Positions 9,656 to 22,500 of a stretch of DNA of 64,000 nt are shown one piece after another. The number at the start of each line of letters is the position of its first letter. The first letter of the stretch is position 1. A program made the position numbers and the translations under genes. Source of the DNA: Endotrypanum monterogeii (taxonomy: Eukaryota; Euglenozoa; Kinetoplastea; Trypanosomatida; Trypanosomatidae); assembly GCA_000333855.2 (NCBI GenBank), contig CM007337.1:113688-177687 (forward strand), written 5' to 3'. The notes beneath the pieces were generated by a model. It was not told where the DNA came from, searched no databases, and saw only the letters and a list, made by a program, of their open reading frames with translations.

Positions 9656-12600
9656 GTCCCAAGTCTAGGGCCGAGTAGCGAAAGCCCTACTCGCAGAAGG
9701 GCTCCGGTTTAGGGCATGCTAGAAGGGAAGAAGCCCGTCTTTCTTGTATATATCTAGTGCGGGGTTGATGTTCAAAGGTTGGTCGCCTATCGTGCTGGCC
9801 AACCGTCATGTTGGACCGTCATTGCACTTTCACAACTGATTCTGAAACCGCGCAAAGCACAAAGTCGGCGGCTGCACGGCCGAGTCCCGGTCATCGGATT
9901 CCCGATTGATTTTTGCGTCCCCCCCCCCTCACCCGGGTGGCATGTCGGGGTGTGGCAACAGAAAGAAGGCAGCACCCTGAGTGCGCACACTCTTAATGAA
10001 GTTGCGCCACAGCCATGTAAAAAGCAGAAGCAAAAGACTTGGCGATCGCCCACAATTGCCCCGTCGCAACGCGGTCATATATCTGCGCCAACAGTCAGCT
10101 ACACACTCCCCTCCATCATGCAAAGGTCGTTTTTCTGGTGTCGTGGGGGAGACAACGAAGTCGGTTCATTTCGCTCACACCACCGTCGATTCATTCATCA
10201 TCATTTTGTCGGAGATGAGAAGGATCTCAAAGAACTCAAAACGACAAACATCAAGCGAGATACCGTTCTCCGGCAATCTTACCCTGCCCCCCCCCCCGTC
10301 TACTGTGCACGAGAAGTGGATAACTTGGATGAGTGCAAGTCGGTAGCTATGCGCTCGTGCCAGTCACTGCCCCATTTCCGAGCCACGCTCGTCAGGCTCA
10401 GTGCTCAAAATAGATTTATATATATTTATGTATCTTTTTGCTGATTTGTGCGTACACATTACTCGTCGAGGCACCAGGTTTGCAAGCAAGGGAAATGAGC
10501 CCCACCACTGCATTTAGACTCGCAACTAAGAAAGATGTCACCGGCATTGGCAGACGCCGCTGCAGGCAACGGTAGTGTCCCTCACGCACCCACTCACAGC
10601 ACACCAGCTCTCGCACCTTCCCCCAACGACGAAACGCATGGGTTTCGGCCGTGCAGGTACCCCAGTCACTTTTTCCATGAACCGCCTGCGCTTCGTCTCG
10701 TGCATCCCTGCTCGAGGGAATGCGGTGGCTGAACATTGGCAAAGGAGGCCCTCCCCAGCTTCCTCTGTCGTATTTCGACATTTTCCCTTTGTCTTATAAT
10801 AATCAAAGGTGAATACACTGTCACACACCCACACACAATACGTGGGATCTAGACACGCTTGCAGATGTTCTGCGTCAGTAGAACATCCCTGTTGCTTGGC
10901 GACACCACCACCACCGCCACCTTCCTTTTCTTGCAGGCCTTGTTGCACGCAGGCAGACCATGAACCACGTCAAGAGTCATATTGGAATGTGGGAGTGCAC
11001 ATACCATCGATGATCGCGACCTCGATCCGTCAGGGGAGCAGAGGAGCACCCATTGTTAAGCCAACGTAATCCCATCTCACGCAGTCCTCCTTACATTTGA
11101 AAAAAAAAACATAACATCGGCCAGTCTTCGTTTCGGTGAGATGTCCAGCGGGGCTGCGTATGTGTGCACTCTCTTCCTCAACCACGGACGCTGAGAGAAA
11201 TGGGAAGAGAAGGGCAAGAAAAAAAAAATCTGAGGGATGAGGGATGAGTGGGTGGGGTGACACAAGCTGGAGACCACCAAGCACATAATATATGTTTTGG
11301 AAGAAGCGAGTGTGATGCAAACAAGAACAGGATTTAAAAAAGAAATGATAGAAACAGAGAGGAGGTGAGTGAGAAGGGTGCAGGGCAGCGCAAAGGCGGG
11401 GTGGGGAGCAGGAGGGGGAGGAAGGGATTGGAGAAAATACTGCACACAGTAGGGATTCGGATGGTGATGCGACCCTCCGAGCGAACATGTCTTCAGTTAC
11501 TCATGTGCTTCGTCTTGTCTATAACGACAAATAAAAAACTCGTCTAGGGAACGTGAACTGGAGAGAGAAAGTCGGTCGGAAAGAGAATGTGTGTGTGATA
11601 CACTATCCACCACAGAACCTTAGTACGCACCAGTAACTACCAGAACACCAGCTTTGAATAGAAAATCGAGGGGTTTCGGTGCTTCTTGTACTCGACAGCG
11701 ATACATTACACGGATGTTGTCGCACTTCGAGCTTACCTCCCACGCGACCCCATCCAGCAATGACAATGGTGAACGTCACGCACGCACACATGTACAAACA
11801 CAGAACAGCAGGGCGTAGATAAAAGCAGAATCCCACGTGCATTCTCAATACATGCAAAATCGGAGTATTCTTACGTCTCGCTGTCATTGATGCAAAGAGA
11901 TTTCTAGCTCGATATAGGAGGCGGACAAAGGTCTGCTGGGGGCACAGCTTCATCCCCAGATGACCTCGCCCCTCCCCCCCCCCCTTCTACACTACTTCCT
12001 TCTCCCCACTTCCCAGACATACACACATAATTTTAAAAAGAAGCAGTTCACCTAAAGGTACAGAATAAAAAGGTGAGCGCACGGCACTCCTTACCTACGT
12101 TTTTTTAGTGAGCCTACGCTGTAGCTCATTTTCTTCGACAAACATCGGTGGTCCTGTATCATTCTCTCACTTTTCCCGTGACGACACCACCTCTGCGCTA
12201 CACCTTGCCCTGTCGCTTCCTCCTTCACAGGTCCCCATAGAGATAGTGAGCGCATCGCCACTTGTGCAGGCAGAGCGTGGCCACTGTCACCGCCACCCCG
12301 CCAAAGGATGCGTCTGCAACACATAGATACACACACACACATACACGCACCAAACGCTTGCAACGAGCAGAGGTCGCGCAACACCCGCAGGAAGGGTGCT
12401 GGAAGTGATGAGAGAAAGACGCATGACCACCACCACAGAAGGTGCGTACACACACGCACAGGGAGAGAAGAGGAAGGGAACGGAATTGCGCAACTGGGGG
12501 AAAAGGGGCCAGAAGAGAACACCCGTGACACCACGTGTGTCGAATAAAAAAAAAACCGCTCACATGCGCACCCGCGTGCCAGCCTCCGCCGCGCGGAACA

Positions 12601-12682
12601 AAATGCCTCCACACCGATGTTTTCTTCTTAGAGTTGACAACGATCGGTGCCGCACGCACGCACAACCGCGTGACTCCGTGCA
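9656..12682. other. 3-kb region without a supported gene
   Basis: No intact gene. From about 9800 to 11060 base composition is moderately GC-rich and short frames occur on both strands, including one around THSNMTLDVVHGLPAC-like sequence near 10920-11010. This may be further decayed coding DNA, but no domain is recognisable. From about 11060 to 12680 it is typical untranslated sequence with poly-purine runs, A runs near 11101 and 11219, a C run near 11975 and short CA runs. The right part would be the 3' UTR of the RING gene. Confidence 0.55.
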
Positions 12683-15450
12683 TTACGTGGTCGCGTCGCT
12701 CTCGTCAACAGCGACCACACCCGGCATCATGCCGTAAAAAGCCTCACAGGACGCAATATTCGTGGCGTTGCGGTACACAGCATCTTCTGTCAGGATAGTC
12801 CCCACCGCGATGGCGCACCCGCCGCCCCACTCTTGTGCCCTTAGGCTGCGCCCCTGGGCCACCTCGTCAGCCGGCACACGTAGCGTCAGCCGGTACACGT
12901 TAGAGCGCATGATTGCATCTGTGTCGGTGAGTGTAGGCATGTACTCACTGCAGCGGCAGACGGGACAACCGTTGCTCTCGTTGGCCTCGCCATCCACAAC
13001 AGCGGGTTTATAGTAATAGTGTGAGCCGATGCACTCGACATGAAAGCAGTGACCGCACAGGGTGCGCAGCACAGGTAGCGGACTTCGCAGCAGTCTAGAC
13101 AAATCGGGCACGCGTCGTCCTCATCGACTGGGTGACTGTCCGCTGCCCCACCTGCACGCCCCAGCCCATTAGCAGTTGTGGCAGAAGTGTCATCCTCCCC
13201 GTCTGCCGCTGTCAGAAATCTACCGATGTTGGTAACGGAGCAGTGCAGCTTCCAGTCGTTCGGTGGCGCAGGTACGCTCGCATGCACGCTGGCGGTCAGC
13301 TCCGTTTCCTCCGCAACCGTCGGGCACGCAGCCTTCAGCTTGAACAGCCGATCCGCAGGAAGGACCCAGCCGATCGGCGTCACACCGTACGGTGAAACAC
13401 TCATGACAACCTCCACTGTCATGTCACCCTCACTTTCAGTGCAGGCACGCGCGCGCACGGAGTGCACCTTCACTTTGGAAAACCGGCCAAACGAGAACGG
13501 CGCGCGCACACGCGGGTCGGGGTGCACTGCGCGCAGAAGCCTCATTTCGCTACTCTTGTAGAAATAAAAGCTGCATGCCAAACACACATCATAGCCGTTG
13601 CATCCCTCGTACGCTAGTACTACTTCACTGCGCACACCGCTCTCGAGTACAGCTTGGAAAGACACTTGAACACCCATCATGCAGCACATGTCGCACTGCA
13701 CGCCACCCAGTGAGAAAAGGTTGGGATTGCTGAGCTGCAGGCGAAAAGCATTCGTGGGATTGATGAGTACAGTCAGCTCCCCCCCGCGCGGGTCGTAGGT
13801 GGGCGATGCCCAGTGCTTCACGATCGCCTTCTCTGCCGCACGCAGCGCAGATCGTTGAGCGCGTCCCTCAAGACCCTCCTCGACCTGTGGCATCTCTGTG
13901 AGAGGCAGCTGGAGCAGATTTATGAGCAGATTCCGCTCCTCTCGTGTCAAATAAGGCGACAGACGGCAAAATCCTTCGTTGAAAGCACGTCGCTCCGGCT
14001 GCTCAATACAGGGCAAAAGCGCATCCACATCCCTTCCGGGAACCGTGTCTGCAACCAAGCAAGCAAGAGGCGTGCTGCAAGGCGCTCGACTGACCATGAA
14101 CGCACGCGTCATCTCTAGGGCATCCGCCCGGTTTGTTTTGGGCCCCGCAAACACCTGTGGCGATGATTCATTGGTGGTGACCCCCATGAGCGTCATGAGA
14201 TGCCCATCTGCGTCCTGCAGCCACTTGCGCAGAAACTGCCTGACCTGCTCCTCGCGGTCACTCGACCACTGCCTCCTGAGATCGAGAGGATGGTCTGGCC
14301 ATGTCGCCAGGGCCCGGGTAAAGCACATCGATTGTTTCTCAAATCGTTTGGCTTTCTCCGCGCCGACACAGCCCGTGAAGGCAACAGATGAATACCAATT
14401 AAAGAAAAAGGTATTCGTGGAGTGGCGCACACTCGATAACTCGACTGGCACCTCCACACGTATACCCCGCCTCACCTCCCTCGAGAGATGAAATCCCTCC
14501 AGCACCTCTCCATCGTCGTCCTCATCGGTGCTGTCACCTTTTTCCATAGAGTTCATCACGCCCTCACCGATAGCGGAAGCAGCCGCAAACAACTGCGGAG
14601 CGGCGTCCTCCGCACCCTCCTGGCGCGCAGCACAGTCCCGCAGGTACCGGCTGCGATGCTCCACACGCTTGCGCCGCACTGCAATGTCGTACATCCACTT
14701 CTGTCGGGCTTTTAAATAGTGCTCCATACGCTCCTCAAACAACTTGGCCCCCAGGCAGATCAACTGGCGCAGCCACTCGCCAGGGTCCTGGTCATACAAC
14801 TTGAGTTGCCGAACGCGCTCCATCCTCTCCTCGTATTCCCTCTGCTTCGACGAACGTGACGCTCTTGCCTTTGACTTGGGCGATCCGGCACTGCTGCCTC
14901 GCCGCCCCCGAGGCGACTCGCGTTGCCTCCCCGAGCTCTTGTCCCCGCATGGCGACCGCTGTCCCTCCTCGCTCGGTGGCGCATCGGGTACATTGCTTGG
15001 GAAAAAGACTTCGGTCCATTCCTGGGAGCTCTCGCTTGCGTGAATGTCGCCGCTCTCTGGTGATGTGGCCGCAGCGACAGCGGACGGCTCTGCTGACTGC
15101 GCCGAAAACCCTGATAGCGACATGATGACCTCACCCCCCGTGGATCCCCTCTCTTCGTCGGACGACGGCTCTCCTCCCGTGCACGCCACAGAACCCTCCT
15201 CAGCACCCACCGTGTCGCCCCCAGCGCCGACAGTGTCACCAGCAGACCATCCACAGCCTGCAGCAGGAATGTCAATCGTTTCACCCAGGCCACGGCGCCG
15301 CTGGCGCTCCATCCGCTGCTCCCGATCAACGCCGTCGTCGTCTGGAAGCGCTTCCAGAAGTGCCTGCCCGACCAGATTCGCTCTGAGAAGACTGTCGCCC
15401 GTGAGCAAAACATCGCTCACGGCGTTGCGGTATGCATCCTCCCAACTCAT
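12683..15450 (-). CDS. RING-H2 protein with internal frameshift, putative E3 ubiquitin ligase
   Basis: The ATG at 15450 (MSWEDAYRN) is the first in the frame; the frame extends upstream only to a TTG. Residues 1-780 are read in one frame. They include an acidic Ser-rich N-terminal third and a ZZ-like cysteine cluster at about 585-650 (CDMC, then GYDVCLAC). The RING begins at C781 (DACPICLD) in that frame. Its second half (LCGHCFHVEC, then CPVC) is found only in the next frame, which runs on to a TAA at 12683. Moving back one base between about 13072 and 13086 joins the halves into C-x2-C, C-x-H-x2-H-x2-C, C-x2-C, giving about 922 residues. Without the shift the frame runs to 12886 and the RING is lost. 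A missing base in the assembly or a recent mutation are both possible. Function as a ubiquitin ligase is inferred from the RING only. Confidence 0.8.
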
Positions 15451-15477
15451 CTGCGGTCCGCAGAGAGAGAAAAAAGA
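15451..15477 (-). promoter_or_regulatory. Predicted splice acceptor abutting RING ATG
   Basis: The minus strand shows a pyrimidine tract (forward about 15461-15477). The first AG after it (forward CT at 15451-15452) lies directly before the ATG. If used, the spliced leader would join with almost no native 5' UTR. An acceptor further upstream is possible. Confidence 0.4.
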
Positions 15478-15549
15478 TTCACGCGAGCACAGCGGAGGAT
15501 GAGCACGTCCCGGGGGAGCGAAAATGTGCGTCTGACGCCTTCCGTGCAA

Positions 15550-15980
15550 CAGCCTTTTCTCTCCTCAGCGGCGATTATGCCAGCGAGACGGAAACGACCT
15601 AGTCAGCTAACGCAGAGCAGACCGTGTATCCTCGTGTGTGTGTGTATGTGTGTGTGTGTGTGTGTGTGGAGAGAATCCCGGAGTGAGCTGAGGGTGCTAG
15701 GTGACCCTTTTTCGAGATATGACCACGACCTGTTGGGGTCAGCAAAGCTGTATAGAAAAGGAAGGAAGAGGAGGTAGGCAAAGGTAGCGGGGCGACGGAG
15801 GCGGGATGCATCATATTACATTATAATCCCCCTCCTCCTCGTCCAGTGTATGCCACTGTGCACAGACACCAATACAGACAAGCACATCGTCAGTGCTGTT
15901 TGAGGCCATCGATGGGAAAACCACCATATATCATCGGCAATCGTGCCTAGTGCTCACATGCAGTGAGGTACATCACGAAG
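15550..15980. repeat. Direct repeat copy B
   Basis: Same sequence and orientation as 1-449, identical by eye except for the shorter (GT)n array at 15634-15668. It begins 100 bases upstream of the RING start codon and ends abruptly at 15980. Confidence 0.95.
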
Positions 15981-17166
15981 GAGGTGTCGCTTCAGTTGCG
16001 TCGGCCGTAGAGCGGCTATGGAAAGGCAAAAACAGTCGCGCGGTGCATGCCGCAGAGTGCACACACCCACACATACAGGTGTGCACACGTCCACGCCCCA
16101 GCATCATCAGCGCCGAATAAGAAACAAAAAAGACAGGCAATAGACGAATCGAATGTCTATGTGCTAGAGGAACTACAAAATAATGAGCACAAGGGAAGCA
16201 GTAGCAAATTTATAACGAAATGCTCCTGGAAAGTGGGAAAAGAGGACGGGCAGGGAGATGAAGCGGACTGACACTAATACAAGAAGAAATTTGTGAGCAC
16301 TCTGTAGCTGAACAGCACACGCACACAAAGGGAGAGAGAGAGAAGGGCAGGTGGGTGCGATGATGGACACATATAACGAGCTGACTGAGACGGCAGCTCG
16401 CCGATCCGTGAAGGCGGACAGTTCAAAGTTAACACTGGAACTTGGCGCCTTCCTATTCTCATCCTTCAGCACCACCACCACTTGCCTCTCTCTGTGCATC
16501 CCCACTCCCTATATATATTAATGCATGACTGAGGTATGATGGTGTCACCGAAGACTCCAGGAGGTGTTCTCCCTCTTGCAGTTCTCTCTTACACCGGTTA
16601 CGAAATATCAATCCGAGGCGATCTCCAGTTACCCATACGCGAGCACGGCGGTCGGCAGCGCAGTGTGCGGTGCAAACCATGAAAAAAAACAGTAGTAATA
16701 CACATTATATTCCCAATTATAAAAAAATACAAATTTATATATATATATATATATATACACGCACTCACCTACCTACGTGGTCCCCGAGAGGTAGTACCTG
16801 CGCAGGCGCCACTACGATAACAACAAGAACAGCAACATCACAAACACACACACTCCCCCACCACCACCACCACCACACCCTAAAAACAGAACCAAACATT
16901 TTTCGAAGCGAAGGAATGCAATCGCTTCCCTCCACCTCTTCATATACCTTCCCGCTTGGTCTCATTCAGCCCTCCAAATTGTCTGCTGCAGTGAAATCTA
17001 CGGGGAGGGGGGAGGGGGGAGGGAGGGACAAAACCGGTGGTCGTTGAAGTGCGATATAATGAGAAACCGAAAAAAAAAAGCGATAATCATGAAACAAGAA
17101 ACTAATGCCACCGAAAGATCTGAGGGGAGAAGACAGAAGAGGGAAAAGGGAAGGGCGGGATAAATA

Positions 17167-17202
<36 letters not shown>

Positions 17203-19506
17203 AACAAAGTCACTTGACTTCCGATAATGTGCGAGTCGACTAGGAAACAATTCAGGAACTATATACGCATCCGCATAAGTGTGTTCCCCTATAAATACAC
17301 AGACATATATATATATATATATATGTTTTTCTCTATGAGAATCGCCAATACAGAAACGACCCATCGACTATTTTATTGCTTCGACGCCCCCCCCCTCCTC
17401 CTCTCTTTCTGGTCCCAGGCTACGAAACACCTTCCAGTAGCATTGATAAAAAAAAAAAAAAGATGCACACACTTGCCACCGGATTCGGGTCCTTCGCCTA
17501 CGCGTACGTCTCTAGTCCGTTCCCCGTGCCCCCGCCCCGGTAGACACCACACAATATCTACCAGATGGGCCTGAGGTAAAATCTCAAGCGCAAAATTTAT
17601 TAGGGACAGAGCCCGTTGTATTCTCGAAGGCTAAAGGTGGCAGGAAGTAGTGGGAAAGGGGGGAGGGGGGGGGAATAGAGCACATCTTCAAAAAAGACTG
17701 AACATGCTGAATAATGACGATGGTAAAGATCCGTTCTGTCTCAGGCCAGTGTTTCCCCGACCCTGAATATAGTGTATGTGTGTGTTTGTGTGCGTTACTT
17801 CACTCACTCCTCTGCTCCGCTGCCCCCTCCCCCCTCCCCTCCTCCTCCTGTAGCCTGTCTTCACCATGTGCTGGTGAGCGTATAGAGATGGTTTTGGAGG
17901 GGAGGCGAGGCACAGGTGCACCTCCTAGCAACGAGGCTCCTCAGCACATAGCCCCATACGTGTCCACCAGCACTCCAGAATCCTCCACCAGTCGCCCGTT
18001 CGAGGGAAGAACCCTACAAGTTTCTTGTTCCGGGGGGGGGGGGGAGGGGCTCAGCGGAAGTCGGTAAGAGATGCCTTTGACACGCCACACAGTGAGGCGG
18101 CCGACTTCACCAGCAAAGGACAGTAGTGTAAGCTCCTGCCCCATGGAGAGAAGGAAAGTATGTTGTGTGTTGAGGAAGGGGTAGCACGCAGGCCAATACC
18201 ATCCTTCGACAAGCCCTCATGACTGGGCTAAAAAAAAAAAGTGGGAAAACGATGGCAAGCAATGGGGAGGGGAAGAGCGCGTTGTAAGAAAGACAATAGA
18301 ACTTGACAAGTAAAAAAAAAAATTGCTTTCTGACAGATGGCATCTCGGATAAATCATGGCGAGCACCACCCACGATGACCATTGATGTCCACCATTTGCT
18401 GATTCTTTGGTGACGGAGGAGGGAAGGGGCAGTTCATGGATCACCCAGACACACGCACACAGAACCAGGAGAGACGTTGCACGAAGCAGGATAAAAATAT
18501 GTATAAAGAAAGAAATAGGGACGGCACGTGAGAAATATATGTCTACAAAAAAAAAAAGGCAACTGAAAGACTACAAAGTGTGCTCAATGAGGAAGGGGGA
18601 GAGCACCACTTCATATTCGTCATCGCCTCGCTGCCTACAGCGTAGAAAACAAAGGATGAAGTGAAAACAACAACAAACAAACAAAAAAAGAGGCACACTC
18701 CCGTCCTCTAACCGCCCCCGCCCGCTCCGTCTCTGCCCGTGCCTTTACTTTTGATTTCAGTATTTTTTTTTAGAGTAGTGCGCGCCAAAGACTAACAATC
18801 GTAATAAAAACGCCATTACGAAAACAATCAAACAAAAACGAGTCAAACTATCCACGAGCAGCCACCTCTGCACCCAAGGGAGGAGGGGAAGGGGGAGGAA
18901 CAATTCGGGCCCCTACAGGGCGGCTTGATGCCCTGAAAAATAAATATTTTTCTTTCAAAAAAAAAATATATATATAAAGAAAGAGAGGCATGTGGCATAC
19001 CAAACACAAACCGCGCTTCTTTGCGCGTGTGCGTGTATCGTTCTCTCTCCCCTTCTTTACAAAAAAAAAAAAACATAACCTCCTACATCATGAGTGGACC
19101 TCCCCCCTCCACCACAGAAACACACACACACAGACAGACGCATATATATATATATATATAAGCACGCGCAAACATCTACCTATAAATGTTGGACAAGTGC
19201 TTTACTAACGGGATTCGTAGCGACCACAACATCACACCAGCGTTAGCCAGTGTATTCACGTGAAAAAATGGGAATGTCGAGAACGAAATTTGAGGCACAC
19301 ACGAAAAAAAAAAAAAGATTTAAAAGGAGGATTAAACCTATTCGGTCCGACCTCCGATATCACCTGCAATCCCAACGACGGTTCGTATTGTCGTACTCTC
19401 AGTGATGGTGCTCCATCCTGCAGAACCCCACTACTTCATCCGAGTGGCTGGCAGAGCGCTACTTACCTCGGCCCCGAAACGTGAAGCGGGCATGCTGTTC
19501 CTGGCC
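15981..19506. other. 3.5-kb intergenic region rich in simple repeats
   Basis: No supported gene on either strand. (TA)n runs lie near 16737-16756, 17174-17197, 17306-17323 and 19143-19160. A (CAC)n run lies near 16858-16876, a 12-base G run near 18034-18045, and many A runs occur. On the minus strand this is the 3' UTR of the FHA-BRCT gene followed by sequence upstream of the RING gene. Local frames rich in Tyr/Ile come from the TA runs. Confidence 0.7.
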
Positions 19507-22500
19507 TCAGCCACTCCCACCAACTGCCACCACTGCAGACAAGGGCCGCTGGTTGTAGTTATTGCCGTTTGATGCACCGGCGGAAGCAGGTCCCTTGCTG
19601 CTCGGCCGATGCCTCCGGGAAGCAGACGCTGATTGCGTCGTGCGGGCTGAGGCCGGCGCCCGCTGCGAAGTCGACAAAAGCAATTTTTTTTGGGGGGACG
19701 GCTCAGGAATGGATGCACCTGCCGTGCGCGACTTCTTGTCGTTGGCCCCCCGGGTCCTCCCCGTCCTTGATGCCTCGGCAGAAACTGATGTATGCGAGGT
19801 TGTCAGCGAGTTTTGTCCTTCCTTGTGCCTCTTTTCCAGATTAATAAGTCCCTCCGCGAGGCGTTTTTTGTGGTTTTCTACCTCCGCTCCCGGAAGAGAG
19901 GGACGACGCGCAGGGGTGTTGCTGGAACGCCCTGCCGAGCGAGCACGGACAACCCTGGGAGAGTCCGTCGCGAACTCGAGCGGCGGGGCCACCGGGCGCG
20001 TGCGCAGCGTTGAGTAGGCTGTCGGTGTGGATGCTGGTGTTTCCGAGGCTGATTTGAGCGACTCTCCAGGCTGCTGCTGCTGCTCCTCCTCCTGATGCTG
20101 CTCCTGCTGCTCGTGAGGCTTGTTCGGCTGCGACTCGCTTTGATTATTATCAGTGAAGTCATTCACCCACGGCGGACGTGACTTAGTGGAGAAGGACTGC
20201 GGCGCAGCACGGTTGCGAAACTTTGTTGGCGATAGTGTGGAGAGGCGGCGGCGGGATGAGCCTGGTGAGGTGGGAGAGACGCGGGGAGTGGAAGCCGCGG
20301 GTGACACCACAGTACCTGAGCAGCCCATCCCCACAACGACGTCCTGTTCTGTCATGTTGTCCTGGGCCTGACTCAAAGCCTCGGATGAGTGTATCCCTTC
20401 AGAGTTCCTATCAAGTGCCGGATGCTCGCCATTTTCTTTTCCCTCGTGCGGTTCCCATGCCGTCATCCTAGCAGCAGCGTCCTGGACGTCGTCTACACCA
20501 CCGTTCACAATAGAGGTGGCGCTGCTGGCACTGCGTGGTACGGGCGGTGCAGAAGATTTGGAGACTCTTGCCACACCGCGCGGGGTCATGCTGCGCAATG
20601 ACCCTGTCCGGTGGCGGCTGACGCTCGTTCCACGGGAAGAGCGAAAACGACGGGGCAAGGCAGCAGCCGGCATACTCCGATCCCAGCAGTGCAACAAATG
20701 TTGCGCTTTGATGTCCATGTCTCTGCAGTCGCGCCAGAAGCGGCGCAGCGCCTCTGTGTACGCACCCTGGCAGTGAGCATCGGCCAGCAGGTCACTTATG
20801 CGCTCCATGAACTCCGCCGCCTCAGCTTTGACCTCGAGTGCGAACTCGATGGTGTCGCTATCGACAAAATAGTTTTTATGGTACACAGTGATCGCAGTGT
20901 CCAACTTGGGCTCGTCACGAACCAAAAAAATGTATATACGGACACGAAGCGAATCAAAGTCAGCACAAAACCTGCGCACACCACCGACGGCGACTGAGGG
21001 CATGCGGCGACGCCCCCCGCAGCGTCTAGAAGATGCACCCCTGGCGGAGTTGTGTCCACTTCCGACGTGAAATGGTTGGCCTTCACTGTGCTGCTCAGGT
21101 GCTTGTGCTGAGAGGGAGCGAGCACTTTGACGGCTCAAGGAGCGCATCTGGCTTCGCGATGGCGTGCGGGTTCGGGAGCGAGGCAACAAACTCGCGTGAC
21201 GCTCACTCGCACGGGACGCGGAGCGGGCTGTGACTGGTAAGCTTCCGTTGATGGCCTTTTCTGGTCGCAGCTTGCGCGCTTTGGAAGCCTCGGTATTTCC
21301 CTCACCGCCATCCGCCTGTAGGTTATGTGATGACAACTTGAAGCCATCCGAAGTGTCGTGGAAAGCAGCGCTGTATTCCGAGCCGGCAACAGGGGCTGGT
21401 GTCACCACCAGCGACACTGGCTCCTCGTAAAATCGGTTGCGGAGCAGAGCTGCGAAAAGGGAGTGATCACTCATCACCGGTAAGTGTGTTGCACCTGAGG
21501 AGGCGCGTGCCTCCTCCATGAACGCCAGTAACTCCGGTGACGCGGACTCCAGCCCCGAACTCAGGAGGACGGCCTCCGACTCGTTGTCGATGATAATGTA
21601 GAAGTTGTTGGGCAGGCGATCAGCCGAGACGCCAGCCTTGCGCTGCGCTTCGACCAGCACGTGAATCGCCTCCTTCGCCGCCTCCACGTCGCCCGGGCCA
21701 TAGACAGCCCCACCGCAGTCCTCCACCGCACGCCAGTAGTGCGTCGCCGCCGCGTCTGTGAAAAAGAAAAATACGCAGTCAGCAAAAAGGGCGGCGCGGG
21801 AGCGGTTCGTAACGGCGGTGAACGGAATCGGAAAAAGCGAGAAGGGACAGGTGTCCGACTCGGGGCGCAGGTATGTGGTGGTGGCGGAGCGCGTGGTGCA
21901 GCGCACCGGCACCCCGAAGCGCGACGGCGCCGGCAACGCACTGAGCGGTGTCGCCGCATTCTTCGCTACCGCCGCGAACCACTCGAATACGTACGTTGGT
22001 TGCACAATCGAGTAACCGTAGGAAAGGGCGGCCAGGCAATTGATGCTGTCGTTGAGTTCGGCAACGCAGTACAGCTGCCCAATCGGAGTGAAGGGTATTT
22101 CATGCGGGGGAACGGGCCCACCTACAACAGTTGCACCAAGCTGTTCGAATATCCGATGTAGGTCATTCACGTAGGTCTGTGGGTATGCATCGGCCTCAAT
22201 GCCAACCATCAGCGGACGGTAGTGAAATCTTCCATGAATGCCCTCTCCAAGATAGAGCACGTCACCGTCCCGTACGATAGCCGAGTCGCCCAGGTTCAGA
22301 ACAGTGTCCCCAAGGCGTATCTCAGCGTCTGCATTCCTGCAAAGCACAGACACACGCACCACCAACATGTCTTTCGCAACGTCCGCTGCATCCAACTTAG
22401 CATCGGTATCACCGTCATGTTCCCCCAGCCTGTGATGGGCTGGTTCGTCGCCATCATGCTCAGTCCCTATTGCTTCTGCCCGCGTTGCCGTCGCAGCCGC

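Noticed and set aside
9779..10444. 221-residue plus-strand frame
   Set aside because: No recognisable domain, Tyr/Ile tail from a TA-rich stretch, opposite strand to all real genes, and no splice signal noted.
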